From Cyanobacteria bacterium REEB67 (lineage in GTDB: Bacteria; Cyanobacteriota; Vampirovibrionia; Obscuribacterales; Obscuribacteraceae): a DNA stretch of 64,000 nucleotides. The notes beneath the pieces were generated by a model. That model was not told the DNA's origin. It saw nothing but the letters and a program-made list of their open reading frames with translations, and made no database searches. The translations under genes were made by a program, and so were the position numbers. Shown piece after piece: positions 44,191 through 54,900 of this stretch (position 1 is the stretch's first letter; each line of letters starts with the position of its first letter). The stretch covers positions 1 through 64,000 of the forward strand of contig JAGXAB010000007.1 of the NCBI GenBank assembly GCA_018971775.1. Reading direction: 5' to 3'.

Positions 44191-45972
44191 TTATTTGACC
44201 ACTTTGTCGATGTGGGCGATGCGGGTGCGCGCCTCTTCGGCATAGTCGGAATCGGCCGAGATTTTCAACGCTTTTCTAAAGTTGGTGCGCGCATCGCTCA
44301 AGCGGTGACGCTGTTGCAAAATCAAGCCCATGCGGAAATAGGCCTCGCCGAAGCGAGCGTCGTTTTTGACCGCTTCCTCATATGAGGCCAGGGCACGGTC
44401 CAGGTCGTTTTCCGATTCATAAGCGGTACCGAGATTGTAGTGCGCAGCGGCCAGACGAGGATCGAGCTTGACTGCCGTCTCCCAGTTTTTGATGGCGGCC
44501 ATATTATCGTGCTGCGCTTTCAGAGCGGCGCCCAGACCATTATAGGTATAAGCATCGCGGGGATTGAGGGCCAGAGCCTTGCGAAATTCGATCAAAGCGC
44601 TACCGTAATTGTGCTGCTGGTTATAGGCCAGACCGAGGTCACTGTGAGCTTCGACGAGCTCCGGATCGATTTTGATCGCTTGTTTATACTGAGCCATGGC
44701 CTGATCGACATGACCGGCGAGATGACTCTTGTGCGCTTCGTTGTAGACGCGGATAGCGCGCTTGCGGGGCGATTCGCCAGAAGCAACGGCTTCTTCCGAA
44801 CCAGGATCACCGGGGGCCGCGGCCGATTCTTCGATTGGCAATTCCGCAGGAGCTGCCGCCTTAGCACGAGGCTTGGCAGGCGTTTTTACCGGTTCCGGAG
44901 CTGCTTCATCAGCCACCATATCCGGTTGCGTGCGCGCCGTTGCTTCCGCTTTCGCCGGCAGATCAGCATCTGGATTTTGACTGGCGAGCTCACCGGGGCT
45001 GACTGCCGGCGCGGAAGCTGCGGCAATTTCCTCCGCCGAGGGCTCGGGCTGCTTCGATGCTGGTACGGCAGCCGGTGCGGCCGCCTTCACGACCGGTTTG
45101 ACTGCCGCTTTGCGCCTGGGAGCGACCGTTTCAGAGGCAATCTCTTTGACCGGCGCGAGGGCCGGTGAATCGAGCGGTGTGCCGATGATTTTCACACCTT
45201 TTACCGACTTTGCTTCGGCTAGCGTGCCTTTGCGGGGGCCCCATTCTCCAACCGGCGCCTGGTTCTTGGTCATTTCCTTTTGCTGGAGAAATTTACGGTA
45301 ATATTCTTCGTAAGCAGCGGTCGGATCGGTGGCCGGATCAGCAGCGGCAGCGGTGCGGATCGGGGCACGCCCTTCGGATTCCACCGATGTCTGAGCTTCT
45401 GCCGGAGTACCGGCGGCGTTTACGTAATCGTCGCCGAAGCTGATTACGGCCGCACCATCCTGCAGGGAAGTGAGGGTCGGCTTAATGACCAGGTCCGGGT
45501 CGAGGTCGAGAATAACGCGCACGGTTGGGGTAGTAGCATTGGCCACCAGACCGACCCGGGCTCGACGCACCCCGGGCATGCGAGCGGCCAGCATGCGGCT
45601 CAGCTTGTCGCCGGCAGGAATGTTCGTATCATCGAGGACGACATTGCTAAATTCGATAAAAAGTTGATGCTGAGGCTCTTTTACTTCGACGATTTTGGGA
45701 GAGTCCGGAGCTCCGGCGCCGCTGGCAAATTGCACAACGAGCTGGCGATTGGCATCGACAGTAACATTTTTCAAAGGGATCTCACCGTCGGCAAGAGCGC
45801 TCAGGTTGATCGAAAAAGCCAGGCCGAGGGCCAGCCCAACTGCCAGTCCGGGCACGAGCAAGGCACGCACAGGCTTGAAACGCGCCGGTCGAGAGGCTGG
45901 CCCAGTCAATTGCTTCAGCACTCGGGAAGCACTGGGGGAAGCTTGAGCGGATGTTTTATATGTTTCAGACAT
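44191..45972 (-). CDS. AMIN-like/TPR envelope protein
   Basis: A 593-residue protein. A membrane segment lies at about 40-60. Residues ~65-185 are beta-rich and resemble the AMIN domain, which binds peptidoglycan or targets the division site (VTVDANRQLVVQF, FIEFSNVVL, ARVGLV.....VRVILDLD). A long Ala/Pro/Glu linker follows, then four TPR repeats (~415-575: AMAQYKQAIKIDPELVEAHSDLGLAYNQ and so on). It is probably a periplasmic scaffold of the cell wall or of an outer membrane export machine. GGAG lies ten bases before the ATG. Confidence 0.8.
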   Translation of the reverse strand: MSETYKTSAQASPSASRVLKQLTGPASRPARFKPVRALLVPGLAVGLALGLAFSINLSALADGEIPLKNVTVDANRQLVVQFASGAGAPDSPKIVEVKEPQHQLFIEFSNVVLDDTNIPAGDKLSRMLAARMPGVRRARVGLVANATTPTVRVILDLDPDLVIKPTLTSLQDGAAVISFGDDYVNAAGTPAEAQTSVESEGRAPIRTAAAADPATDPTAAYEEYYRKFLQQKEMTKNQAPVGEWGPRKGTLAEAKSVKGVKIIGTPLDSPALAPVKEIASETVAPRRKAAVKPVVKAAAPAAVPASKQPEPSAEEIAAASAPAVSPGELASQNPDADLPAKAEATARTQPDMVADEAAPEPVKTPAKPRAKAAAPAELPIEESAAAPGDPGSEEAVASGESPRKRAIRVYNEAHKSHLAGHVDQAMAQYKQAIKIDPELVEAHSDLGLAYNQQHNYGSALIEFRKALALNPRDAYTYNGLGAALKAQHDNMAAIKNWETAVKLDPRLAAAHYNLGTAYESENDLDRALASYEEAVKNDARFGEAYFRMGLILQQRHRLSDARTNFRKALKISADSDYAEEARTRIAHIDKVVK

Positions 45973-46110
45973 TGCTGTCTATCTCCATGATGAAAACGTG
46001 ACTTGGACCGATACCGCCGACAGTTTACTAAAGGCTGGTCTCTTTAGCCCCAGACTTAGTTAAGATAGGAGCGTCAAGCATGAAACCGCTTTAAATTAGA
46101 GGCCCTTAAA

Positions 46111-46551
46111 ATGACCGAGCAGAATAACAAGAGCACGTCGCAGCCCAACCAGGACGGGCGTCTCGACCATGTTGCCATCGCCGTATCCAATCTCGAAGAG
46201 GCACTGATCTTTTACCAAGAAAGCCTCGGCCTGACGCTTCTGGAGATAGAGGTTGTCGAGGAGCAGGGCGTGCGCGTCGCTAAGCTTGACACTGGCAATA
46301 CCCATATCGAATTGCTCGAACCACTCGGCCCGGACACGCCGGTCGGCAAGTTTGTCGCCCAGAAAGGTCCGGGCCTGCATCATATCTGCATCGGCGTCAC
46401 GGCGATCGGCGAGCGCCTGCAATGCCTGAAGGAGAGAAATACCAGATTGATTAATGAAGATCCCAAAATCGGCGCCGGCGGCGCTCAAATCGCCTTTGTC
46501 CACCCGAAAGCGACAGGCGGCGTCCTGCTCGAGCTCTCGCAACCACGGTAA
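46111..46551 (+). CDS. mce: Methylmalonyl-CoA epimerase
   Basis: A 146-residue vicinal-oxygen-chelate protein that interconverts (S)- and (R)-methylmalonyl-CoA. It has LDHVAIAVSNLEEALIFYQESLG (first metal His), THIELLEPLGPDTPVGKFV, GPGLHHICIGV (second metal His) and a final VLLEL (metal Glu). Motif order and length are typical. It serves propionate or branched-chain amino acid breakdown with methylmalonyl-CoA mutase, which is not in this window. The next gene starts four bases downstream. Confidence 0.93.
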   Translation: MTEQNNKSTSQPNQDGRLDHVAIAVSNLEEALIFYQESLGLTLLEIEVVEEQGVRVAKLDTGNTHIELLEPLGPDTPVGKFVAQKGPGLHHICIGVTAIGERLQCLKERNTRLINEDPKIGAGGAQIAFVHPKATGGVLLELSQPR

Positions 46552-46555
46552 AACC

Positions 46556-47359
46556 ATGTCTCCCGGGAAAGGCCACGGCTTACTTCTAATACCGCCCGGC
46601 GAAAGCGAGGAGAAGAAACGCTACCAGCGCCTCTTTGCCGAAGATTTCGCCGCGTCGCTGGAGGTGATCGTTGCCCGGGCCGTAGATCCGGCCTCCCTGG
46701 CAGAGCGCCATTTCGACTTTTTATTTAGCGGCCGGGCAGAGGACGCACAGCTTGCCCAGACGCTTGGTTGCGAATTTATACCGGTCGACGCTCACGGCGA
46801 AATCACCTGTGGCCCGCCGCGCCCCCCGGACCAGCGGCGGCAAAAGAGAGTTTGCATTTTTGGCCCGGAGTCGACCGGCAAAAGTACCCTGGCCACTCGT
46901 CTGGCGGCCCATTTCAGCGCCACCCTTGTACCCGAATATGCCCGCGGCCATCTCAGCTTCCGCCCCGGCCCCATGGCCTATAACGACCTGGCCTTGATTG
47001 CCCGCGGCCAAAAGGCAAGCCAGAGCGTGCTCGCCCAGAATGGCGCCGACTTGCTCATCTGCGACTCTGACTTACTGACCACCTATATCTACAGCACCTG
47101 GCTCTACGGCACCTGCGATGATTGGATCAAAACCGCCGCCGATGACCAAGCCGGGGCTTTCGATCTCTACTTGCTCACAGACATCGACGTGCCCTGGGTC
47201 GACGACGATCATCGCGTTCTCCCCGAAGGACGACAACAATTTTTTGATCGATGTCAGCAAGAATTGATCGAAAGAGGCCGCACCTATGTTTTGATCAAAG
47301 GCGATTGGGAAAAAAGATTCAACGACAGCGCCGCCGCCGTGACAAAATTGCTCAACTGA
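46556..47359 (+). CDS. NadR-type ribosylnicotinamide kinase with vestigial adenylyltransferase tail
   Basis: A 267-residue protein. Residues ~97-267 form a P-loop kinase very like the C-terminal domain of NadR: VCIFGPESTGKST (P-loop 103-111), VPEYAR, ICDSDLLTT, VPWVDDDHR. Residues ~50-96 (FDFLFSGRAEDAQLAQTLGCEFIPVD) look like the last part of the NMN adenylyltransferase domain that precedes it in NadR, while the HxGH-bearing part is missing. It should phosphorylate nicotinamide riboside. The start at 46556 is four bases after mce; the frame is open upstream in the mce gene. Confidence 0.75.
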   Translation: MSPGKGHGLLLIPPGESEEKKRYQRLFAEDFAASLEVIVARAVDPASLAERHFDFLFSGRAEDAQLAQTLGCEFIPVDAHGEITCGPPRPPDQRRQKRVCIFGPESTGKSTLATRLAAHFSATLVPEYARGHLSFRPGPMAYNDLALIARGQKASQSVLAQNGADLLICDSDLLTTYIYSTWLYGTCDDWIKTAADDQAGAFDLYLLTDIDVPWVDDDHRVLPEGRQQFFDRCQQELIERGRTYVLIKGDWEKRFNDSAAAVTKLLN

Positions 47360-47389
47360 GCGCTGTCCTAATCTCGAGGTCCTTGAGCG

Positions 47390-48331
47390 ATGGCCGAAAA
47401 AATGAAAGCTCTGGTGAAAGAAGGCCGTCGACTGGCCGTGCAGAAAATCGCCCCGCCCGCCCTGGAGGCCGATGGCCAGGTGATCGTTCAGGTAATCATG
47501 GCCGGACTCTGCCGCACCGATCTCTATGCTGCTTCCGGTATTTTAAAAACCCCCGATTCGCTTGTCCTAGGCCATGAATTTGCCGGCGTGATCAGCGAGT
47601 CGAGCAGCAATAATTTCAAAGCGGGCGACCGGGTCGTGGTCAATCCACTCCTGTCCTGCGGCCACTGCCGCCACTGCCTCAATCAGACGCACGGCGCCTG
47701 TGGCCTGGCTGAGTTTATCGGCATCGACCGACAGGGCTGTTTCGCCGGTTATATAAATGTGCCGGCGGCTTCGATTTACCGCATTCCCGAAACACTGCCC
47801 TTCCAGAGCGGCGCCTATGCCGAGCCGGTCGCGGCCGCTCTGGCTGTTTTAAAAACCGGCATCAAACCAGAACAAAAAGGTTTGATGATTGGTGCTAATC
47901 GTTTTTCTCAGTTGCTGCAAAAAATCATGAGAGTCTACGGCTTTGCCAATATCGATCGCTTCGATCCGATCAAAGAAGGCGCCACAGCCAATCTAGAAGA
48001 GAGCAGCTATGACTACGTCATCGAAACATTGATCGATTCGAAGATCCTCGCCACTATGGTGCGGGTCGTAAAACCAGGCGGCATCATCATCTTGAAGAGT
48101 AGGCAGCATGAAGAGATCTCCTTCAAGCTGGCCGACCTGATCAAAAAAGAGCCAATTCTGCATGTCGTCAACTACGGCTCTTTTGATGAAGCAATCGACC
48201 TTTTGAGCAGCGGTCGCATCGAGATCGATGATCTGATCGACGGCGTCTATCCCCTGGAACAATTCCGCAAAGTATTCAGCGGCGCCCAGGGCAACGAAGC
48301 ACTCAAGCCCTTCTTCGCTCCCTGGGATTAA
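47390..48331 (+). CDS. Zinc alcohol dehydrogenase family protein with altered nucleotide-binding loop
   Basis: A 313-residue MDR-superfamily protein. Catalytic zinc ligands are Cys41 and His62/Glu63 (LGHEFAG), and the structural zinc site is Cys90/93/96/104. Where NAD(P)-binding members have GxGxxG it reads GLMIGANRFSQ (164-174), so only the first glycine and neighbouring Ala remain. It is also ~30 residues shorter than usual. Cofactor binding may be lost or changed. The start has GAGG about ten bases upstream; an ATG three codons later is an alternative. It is followed within 5 bases by asparagine synthase, so it belongs to the biosynthetic run. Confidence 0.8.
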   Translation: MAEKMKALVKEGRRLAVQKIAPPALEADGQVIVQVIMAGLCRTDLYAASGILKTPDSLVLGHEFAGVISESSSNNFKAGDRVVVNPLLSCGHCRHCLNQTHGACGLAEFIGIDRQGCFAGYINVPAASIYRIPETLPFQSGAYAEPVAAALAVLKTGIKPEQKGLMIGANRFSQLLQKIMRVYGFANIDRFDPIKEGATANLEESSYDYVIETLIDSKILATMVRVVKPGGIIILKSRQHEEISFKLADLIKKEPILHVVNYGSFDEAIDLLSSGRIEIDDLIDGVYPLEQFRKVFSGAQGNEALKPFFAPWD

Positions 48332-48336
48332 AGGCA

Positions 48337-50262
48337 ATGTGCGGCATTTTCACTATTTACCAAACCTCGCCCACAGGCGGCGCAGTCCGCAAAAGGGATG
48401 TGCAGCGGGCCCTGACCGCACTCGCCCACCGCGGCCCAGATGGCGAAGGGATGTGGATTGACCCCGATGCGACAGTGGCGCTCGGCCACACCCGACTCGC
48501 CATCGTCGGCGTAGATATTGGTGCCCAGCCAATCGCCAACGAAGACGGCACGATTCATCTGATCGTCAACGGCGAATTTTACGGCTACGAAAAAATCCGC
48601 AGCGATCTCGAAGGCAGAGGCCACACTTTTGTCACCCGCACGGACGGCGAAATCGCCCTGCATCTCTACGAAGAGTACGGCCTCGGCTGCCTGAAGCATC
48701 TGCGCGGCGAATTTGCTCTCGTCATTTACGACCAGAATAAAAAAAGACTCTTTGCCGCCCGTGATCGCTTTGGCATCAAACCTTTGTGCTATGCGCAAGC
48801 AGGTGGTACGCTCTACCTGGCTTCGGAGGCCAAAGCGATTTTTGCCGCCGGATTGACGGCCCGCTGGGACGCCGATTCGTTTTTTCAAAGCGCGGCCAGT
48901 CAATACGTTTTGCCAGACCGCACTCTTTTTGAAGGCGTCAAACAACTCCAACCAGGTCACTACCTGCTCGCCAGCGGTGCCGACATCACAGTCGAGCAAT
49001 ACTGGGATCTCGACTACGACGTCGAGGAACATGCCCCCGGTGCCGCTCAGAACACTATAAGCGACGGTGAATTGATCGAAGAATTCGGCCGCTTGCTGGA
49101 AGAATCGGTGCGCCTGCGTTTGCAAGCCGACGTGCCGGTTTGCACGCATCTGAGCGGCGGCCTGGACTCGAGCGCCATCGTCGCCCTGGCGATGAAACAC
49201 ACGAGCCGGCCGATCAAATCATTTTCCATAAGCTTTAGCGAAGCAGGTTATGACGAACATGTAATCGCCAGGGCGATGGCCGCACACTGTGGAGCCGATT
49301 TCGAGCCCATCTCCGTCAGCCAGGAAGAGCTCGTGCGCTGCCTGCCCGATGCCGTCTATCACGCCGAAGGTTTTGCCGTAAACGGTCACCTGACCGCCAA
49401 GTACATACTCAACCGTCACATCCGCAAGGCCGGCTATAAGGTCGCCCTCACCGGTGAGGGCGCCGATGAAGTGGTGGCAGGCTATCCGCATCTGCGCAGC
49501 GATCTCTACCGCAGCGATGGACGAGAGCAGCTCCTGGCCGGCCTTCACGCCCGCAATACCGCTTCGCGCGGCATCATGCTGCAAGAGGGCAAATCGCTCC
49601 CTCTGGACAGCGTCGCCCGTCGTCTTGATTATGTCCCGAGCTTCCTCGAAGCCAAAGGCACTCTCGGTCACAAAACCTGCAGCGTACTGGCTGACGATTA
49701 CTTGAGCGATTACGCCAGTATCGACAGCTATGACCGCCTCCTAAACTGTTTCGACATAGCCGGTCAGCTCACCGGGCGCAACCGCGTCCACCAATCGCTC
49801 TATCTCTGGTCTAAAACAGCTCTGGTCAACTACATCTTGCGCACCCTCGGTGATGGCACCGAAATGGCCAATTCGGTCGAGGGCAGACTGCCTTTTTTGG
49901 ATCATCATCTCTTCGAATTCACGCGCAATCTGCCGCTTTCGCTCAAAATCAAAGGCACAGTCGAAAAGTACATTTTGCGCCAAGCGGTAAAACCACTGAT
50001 CACAAAAACAATCTACGAGCGCGAAAAACATCCCTTTGTCGCGCCTCCGTTGAGCCGCTTCAACGATAAAGCATCGACAACGGCTCTGAACGATACTTTG
50101 CGCAGCGAAAACTTCAAGTCGATCCCCTTCTTTGACCAGAAAAAAATGATCAACCTGATCGACAGCTTGCCAGATCTGCCGCCCGAGCAGCGCGCCGCCT
50201 ACGATCCGGTATTGATGATGGCCATGTCCAGCGCCGCTCTGCACAAGAGCTTCCATCTTTAG
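48337..50262 (+). CDS. asnB: Asparagine synthase (glutamine-hydrolysing)
   Basis: A 641-residue enzyme. Cys2 is the glutaminase nucleophile, followed by RGPDGEG and the oxyanion region. The synthetase half holds the ATP PP-loop SGGLDSSAIVAL near residue 272 and EGADEVVAGY. AsnB-type enzymes amidate aspartate or, in biosynthetic clusters, build amides or beta-lactam-like rings on other carboxylates. Its place between an altered dehydrogenase and a methyltransferase, oxygenase and NRPS-like enzyme favours a specialised substrate. It is five bases after the dehydrogenase. Confidence 0.9.
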   Translation: MCGIFTIYQTSPTGGAVRKRDVQRALTALAHRGPDGEGMWIDPDATVALGHTRLAIVGVDIGAQPIANEDGTIHLIVNGEFYGYEKIRSDLEGRGHTFVTRTDGEIALHLYEEYGLGCLKHLRGEFALVIYDQNKKRLFAARDRFGIKPLCYAQAGGTLYLASEAKAIFAAGLTARWDADSFFQSAASQYVLPDRTLFEGVKQLQPGHYLLASGADITVEQYWDLDYDVEEHAPGAAQNTISDGELIEEFGRLLEESVRLRLQADVPVCTHLSGGLDSSAIVALAMKHTSRPIKSFSISFSEAGYDEHVIARAMAAHCGADFEPISVSQEELVRCLPDAVYHAEGFAVNGHLTAKYILNRHIRKAGYKVALTGEGADEVVAGYPHLRSDLYRSDGREQLLAGLHARNTASRGIMLQEGKSLPLDSVARRLDYVPSFLEAKGTLGHKTCSVLADDYLSDYASIDSYDRLLNCFDIAGQLTGRNRVHQSLYLWSKTALVNYILRTLGDGTEMANSVEGRLPFLDHHLFEFTRNLPLSLKIKGTVEKYILRQAVKPLITKTIYEREKHPFVAPPLSRFNDKASTTALNDTLRSENFKSIPFFDQKKMINLIDSLPDLPPEQRAAYDPVLMMAMSSAALHKSFHL

Positions 50263-50272
50263 GAGAAGCACG

Positions 50273-51061
50273 ATGACAGTTTCACCGAAAAATTCCGCTA
50301 ATCTGTCCACCTGGTGGAAAGCCTTTTATGATGACTGCCCCTTCGACCTCTTGCTCGAATCGGAAGGCCGCGAGCTCAAAGACACGATTGATTTTTTGCA
50401 GAGAGAATTGCATCTCCAGCCGGGAGCAAAAGTCTTCGACCAGTGCTGCGGTACGGGCACTCTCAGCTTCCCTCTGGCCGAAAGAGGTATGAACGTCGTC
50501 GGCGCCGATCTCTGTCAAAAATTTATCGATGCCGCCAATCTCAAGGCGGAGAGCAGCAAAGCGCCCTGTAGTTTCACCCAGGCGGATGCATACGAGTTTA
50601 CCAGCAGCGATTGCGACGGCGCCTTCAACTGGTGGACGAGCTTCGGTTATGCCGGCGAAGACAGCCAGAACATCAAAATGATCGCCCGCGCCTACGCCTC
50701 GCTAAAACCGGGCGGCTGGTTTGCCCTGGACTTTCCGAATATGGCGCACACCATCTACACCTTTGACAAATATAAGGAGCGCACCACCAGCTTCGTCAAG
50801 GACGGTCAGACAATTGAGCTGCACCGCGCCAGTGAGCTCGATCTGAACGGCGGCTATCTCAAGCAGACCTGGCGCTATATTTTTGCAGATGGCACTGCGA
50901 TCGAGCGTAATAGTTCCGTGCGCTTGTATCTCCCCTATACGCTCGTCAATTTTTTCAAAGATTGCGGCTTCCAATCGGTGACAACCTATGCCAACGTACA
51001 ATCCAGGCCGCTTTCACTCGCCAACGACCGGGTCATCTGCGTCGGTCAAAAACCGCTGTGA
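50273..51061 (+). CDS. Class I SAM-dependent methyltransferase
   Basis: A 262-residue protein. Motif I is VFDQCCGTGTLSFPL (~49-63), followed by VVGADLCQKFIDAA, FTQADAYEF and the post-I LKPGGWFALDFPN. The family methylates small molecules in many clusters. Substrate unknown. AGGAG lies nine bases upstream of the ATG, ten bases after asnB. The next gene overlaps its stop by four bases. Confidence 0.85.
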   Translation: MTVSPKNSANLSTWWKAFYDDCPFDLLLESEGRELKDTIDFLQRELHLQPGAKVFDQCCGTGTLSFPLAERGMNVVGADLCQKFIDAANLKAESSKAPCSFTQADAYEFTSSDCDGAFNWWTSFGYAGEDSQNIKMIARAYASLKPGGWFALDFPNMAHTIYTFDKYKERTTSFVKDGQTIELHRASELDLNGGYLKQTWRYIFADGTAIERNSSVRLYLPYTLVNFFKDCGFQSVTTYANVQSRPLSLANDRVICVGQKPL

Positions 51062-51933
51062 GCGTTCTATTTAGCGACGACTTACCTGCGGACAACGAGA
51101 GTTTACGGCGACGCATCTTTCAAGGAGAAATATTTCTCCTGCCTGCTGGTGCTGCCAGTCTGTGCCTTTGCGACGCATTGCTGCAAATTGCCTCTGACAA
51201 TATCCTCGGCGAGAAGCAGACTGTAACGGCAGGAAACAGGCAGGTTGTGGCAGCGGCATTGAGAGCGGCGCCGGGGCGGAGCGGCGAAGAGGGGGCGCGA
51301 GCCGGCCACGCTATTGTCAAGGAAGCACTGCTCGCGGAGCCGACCTTTGACGAGCTGCTTCTCGCAGTCCTGGACGAGTGCGGTTTCGAGCGCCAAGAAG
51401 TTCTCTTCGACCCGCTGCGCATGCGCATCTCCTACGACGGCGGCTACAAAGAAGAAATCAATCGGCGCAGCAACAGCGTCCACCGCGATACGTGGTATGC
51501 AAATTCGCAGAGCCAGATCAATTTCTGGATGCCTTTGCACGATGTAAGTGCAGCCGACGCTTTCAGTTTCTATCTCAAAAACTTCGCCAGTGCGGTGCCA
51601 AATACATCCGAACAATTCGATTACGATCTCTGGATGAAGACCACAGGCTGGCAGAGCAGTATGATCTTGAGCACTTTTCCGACAGCCGACGCAGATCCGC
51701 GCAGCCTCGGTGAAAGAACCTCTTTTTCGGCCAGAGCCGGTCAGTTGTTGCTATTTTCCGCCAGTCACCTCCATCAAACCAACCCGAACGATAGTGGCCT
51801 GGCCAGATATAGCGTTGATTTCCGCATCGTGCACCGAGCCGATCTGGCAAGTGGGCTCGCGGCTCCCAATGTCGACAACCTATCCCAGGGCGACGCGACT
51901 AGAGACTACAGGAAAAATTCAGACGATGTCTAA
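51058..51933 (+). CDS. Fe(II)/2-oxoglutarate-type oxygenase
   Basis: A 291-residue protein. The 2-His-1-carboxylate facial triad is visible as HRD in SVHRDTWYA (~141-143) with a distal histidine in SASHLHQTNPND (~236-238). An arginine in GLARYSVDF is the likely 2-oxoglutarate anchor. This is the pattern of small-molecule hydroxylases of the phytanoyl/StrG type. It starts at a GTG overlapping the methyltransferase stop (GTGA), so translation is coupled. Its 3' end overlaps the NRPS-like gene by eight bases. Confidence 0.75.
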   Translation: MSVLFSDDLPADNESLRRRIFQGEIFLLPAGAASLCLCDALLQIASDNILGEKQTVTAGNRQVVAAALRAAPGRSGEEGARAGHAIVKEALLAEPTFDELLLAVLDECGFERQEVLFDPLRMRISYDGGYKEEINRRSNSVHRDTWYANSQSQINFWMPLHDVSAADAFSFYLKNFASAVPNTSEQFDYDLWMKTTGWQSSMILSTFPTADADPRSLGERTSFSARAGQLLLFSASHLHQTNPNDSGLARYSVDFRIVHRADLASGLAAPNVDNLSQGDATRDYRKNSDDV

Positions 51934-54900
51934 AACTTTCACCAGCCTTTTCCTGGCGCAGGCGGCGGCCGCTCCCGCTCAAGCGGCGATTGTGGAAGCA
52001 GGCCAGAGGACCTACTCTTACGGTGAGCTTGCTTCGAGAGCCGGTCAAATCGCCACTGAGCTGAAAAAGCGGGAGCTGGAGAAAGAATGCGTGCTCGGCC
52101 TTTGCCTGGACAAGTCCGCCGATTACGTTGCCACTATGCTCGGGGCCTGGTTTGCCGGCGCCGCCTTTGTCCCTCTCGATCCCGGGCTCCCCGCCGAACG
52201 CTTGCAATATATGTGCACCCAGGCCGGGGTGAAACTTATCGCTCACCGTGGTGACGCCAGCCTGACGGCAAAGCTGGGAGCAACTCCCCGGCTCAATTTG
52301 TGCGATTGGCCTGACCTCTGGCAAAAATCGCAAAAGGAGCCTGAATTTGAGCCGGCGGAACTTTGCGCCTCCGACCTGGCCTATATCATTTTCACCTCAG
52401 GCTCGACCGGGTTACCCAAGGGAGTCTGCGTCGAACACCGGGGTCTGGTCAATTTTCTGGAGGCGCAAATTAAGGCTTTCGCCGTCGACCGGGACAGCCA
52501 CTGCCTGTGGTATCTTTCCCAAAATTTCGATGCCTCCGTTTCAGACCTCGGCACAGCGCTGCTGGCGGGCGCCACCATCTTTATCGAGCCGATGTGCGAC
52601 CTGCAACCGGGGGCCGGTCTCGAGACGACAATCGCCAATCGCGCCATCACTCACATGGACATCCCACCGGCAGTCTTGCGCGTCATGGACCCTGAGAAAC
52701 TGCCGCCCTCGGTCGAGACAATCATCATCGGCGGCGAGGCCTGCGCACCAGATACGGTGCGAGCTTTTGCCGGCAGAACCAGGCTCGTTAACGTCTACGG
52801 CCCGACCGAATCGACTGTCTGTACGAGTCTGGGTCGCTGCGGCACCGATTGGGATAGACCCCTGATCGGTCAGCCACTACCGGGCATCGATTACTATGTT
52901 CTGGACGGAGATTTGCAAAGCGTGGCGCCAGGCGTGAGCGGTAAACTCTATATCGGAGGCGTCGCTCTGGCCCGCGGCTACGCAGGCCGAGAAGACCTGA
53001 CGGCAACAAAATTTATTACTCACAACGGCGTCAGACTGTACGATACAAACGATATCGTCCTGCATTGTCCGGATGGAGAATATCAATTTATCGGGCGCAG
53101 TGACCGTCAGTTTAAACTCAGGGGCATGCTGATCGAGCCGGAAGAAATCGAAGCACGCCTCGTCCAGCACCCAGATGTGCAGCGAGCGGCGGTATTAAAG
53201 CGCTCATTGAAATTAAGCGAAGCTGATAATCTGTCGCGGCAGATTCTTGTCGCCTTTGTCGATTGTATGGCGCGGGACGCCGATACAAACACACTGCGCA
53301 AGCACCTCGAGCAATCATTGCCAAAATGGATGGTGCCTCAACGCTTTGAATTTGTCGACCAATTGCCGCTCACCGTCACCGGCAAGGTCGATCTAAAAGC
53401 ACTGGCGGTGCGTCCGCTACAAAGCAGCGCCAATGGCACGGAAAGCCCTTTGACTGAGCCTCAGCTCACGACCGGCTCGACCGAAACTTTATTGAGCCAC
53501 ATCTGGCATTCGGTGCTGGGCATCAAGCCTGCCCGTCAAGACGATTTTTTCGAGCTCGGGGGCGATTCATTCGCGCTGGTAGAAGCGGTCGTTGCCGCCC
53601 AGGCCAGGGGCCTTTCAATCTCTCCGGCGCTCTTTATCGCTCACCCTGTCTTTGGTGATTTACTGCAAGCCCTGGAAAGAGGAACAGACAAAAATCCGGA
53701 GATGATGACCGCCGCTCAGTTGCGTGCCGACATCGCCCCGAGCGAAGAGCGCAAAGCGGCGCTAGCAGCTGCGGCAAAGCGTCCGCCCTTTTCAGGCCAG
53801 AAACCAGCCTGCATCCTCCTTACAGGCGCCACCGGCTTCCTGGGTGCGCGCATTCTCAGGGCCCTCTTGCAAAAGACGAAAGCCAGGATCTATTGCCTGG
53901 TCAGAGCCGATGACGAAAAGCAGGCGCTTGAGCGCATCAACGCTGCCTTGAAAGTGCAGGAGCCGGCCGGCGGTGACAACGAAATCACAGCCGGCGCGGA
54001 TTACAGGAAACGAATAATACCGCTATGTGGTGCCCTCGAGAAGAAACGTTTTGGTCTTTCCGATTCTGATTGGCATCACCTGGCCGACGCGGTCGATACG
54101 ATTTTCCACAGCGCCGCTCAGGTCAATATGCTGCTTCCCTATGAGCACCTGAGAGTGGCCAATGTAGAGGGCACCATCCAAATAGCAAGCTTCATGCTCA
54201 GCGGCCCGGCCAAAGCGCTGCACTATGCGAGCACCCTTTCGGTATTTGTAGCCACGGATCAAAACACAGGAAGACTCGAAGAAAGCGACCATCTTGAACA
54301 GACCAAAAATATCTACGGCGGTTATGCTCAGACAAAATGGGCGGCGGAGGTGATGCTGCGAGATCTGGCAGGAGCGGCTGGACCAGTGACCTACCATCGC
54401 CTCGGCCTGATCACCGGCGACACTACATTTGGTATCTCTTCAGCGCACGACTTTCTCGAGCTTTTTGTGCGCGGCATCGTCAGCCTTGGTTGTATTCCAC
54501 CTGTAGACCCGCAACTGAGCATCGACATAACTCCAATCGACTATGCTACAGCGGCGATGGTGGAACTGTCGTTACAGGCGATGAGCACAGGAAAATACGA
54601 CACTTATCACATCGCTAACCCGAGAAGTCTGCCTCTAGAAAGGTTGCTGCAGCGCCTTGCCGCCGCCGGCAAAACCATAGAAGTCGTGCCAGCCGAGCAA
54701 TTCAAAGAAGCGCTGCGCGACCGGGCCGATGCTCTTTCTCCAGCCGAATCGGCAGCCGCCCTAGCTCTTTGTCGTACAATGGGCGATAGTGACTTCCAAA
54801 CTTTCCGCACCATGGATCTATTCCAGGCCACCAACGTAAGCTTCGGCATGGACAATACTTTGCACGCCCTATCAAGTACCGGCATCGCCTGCCCAGAGCC

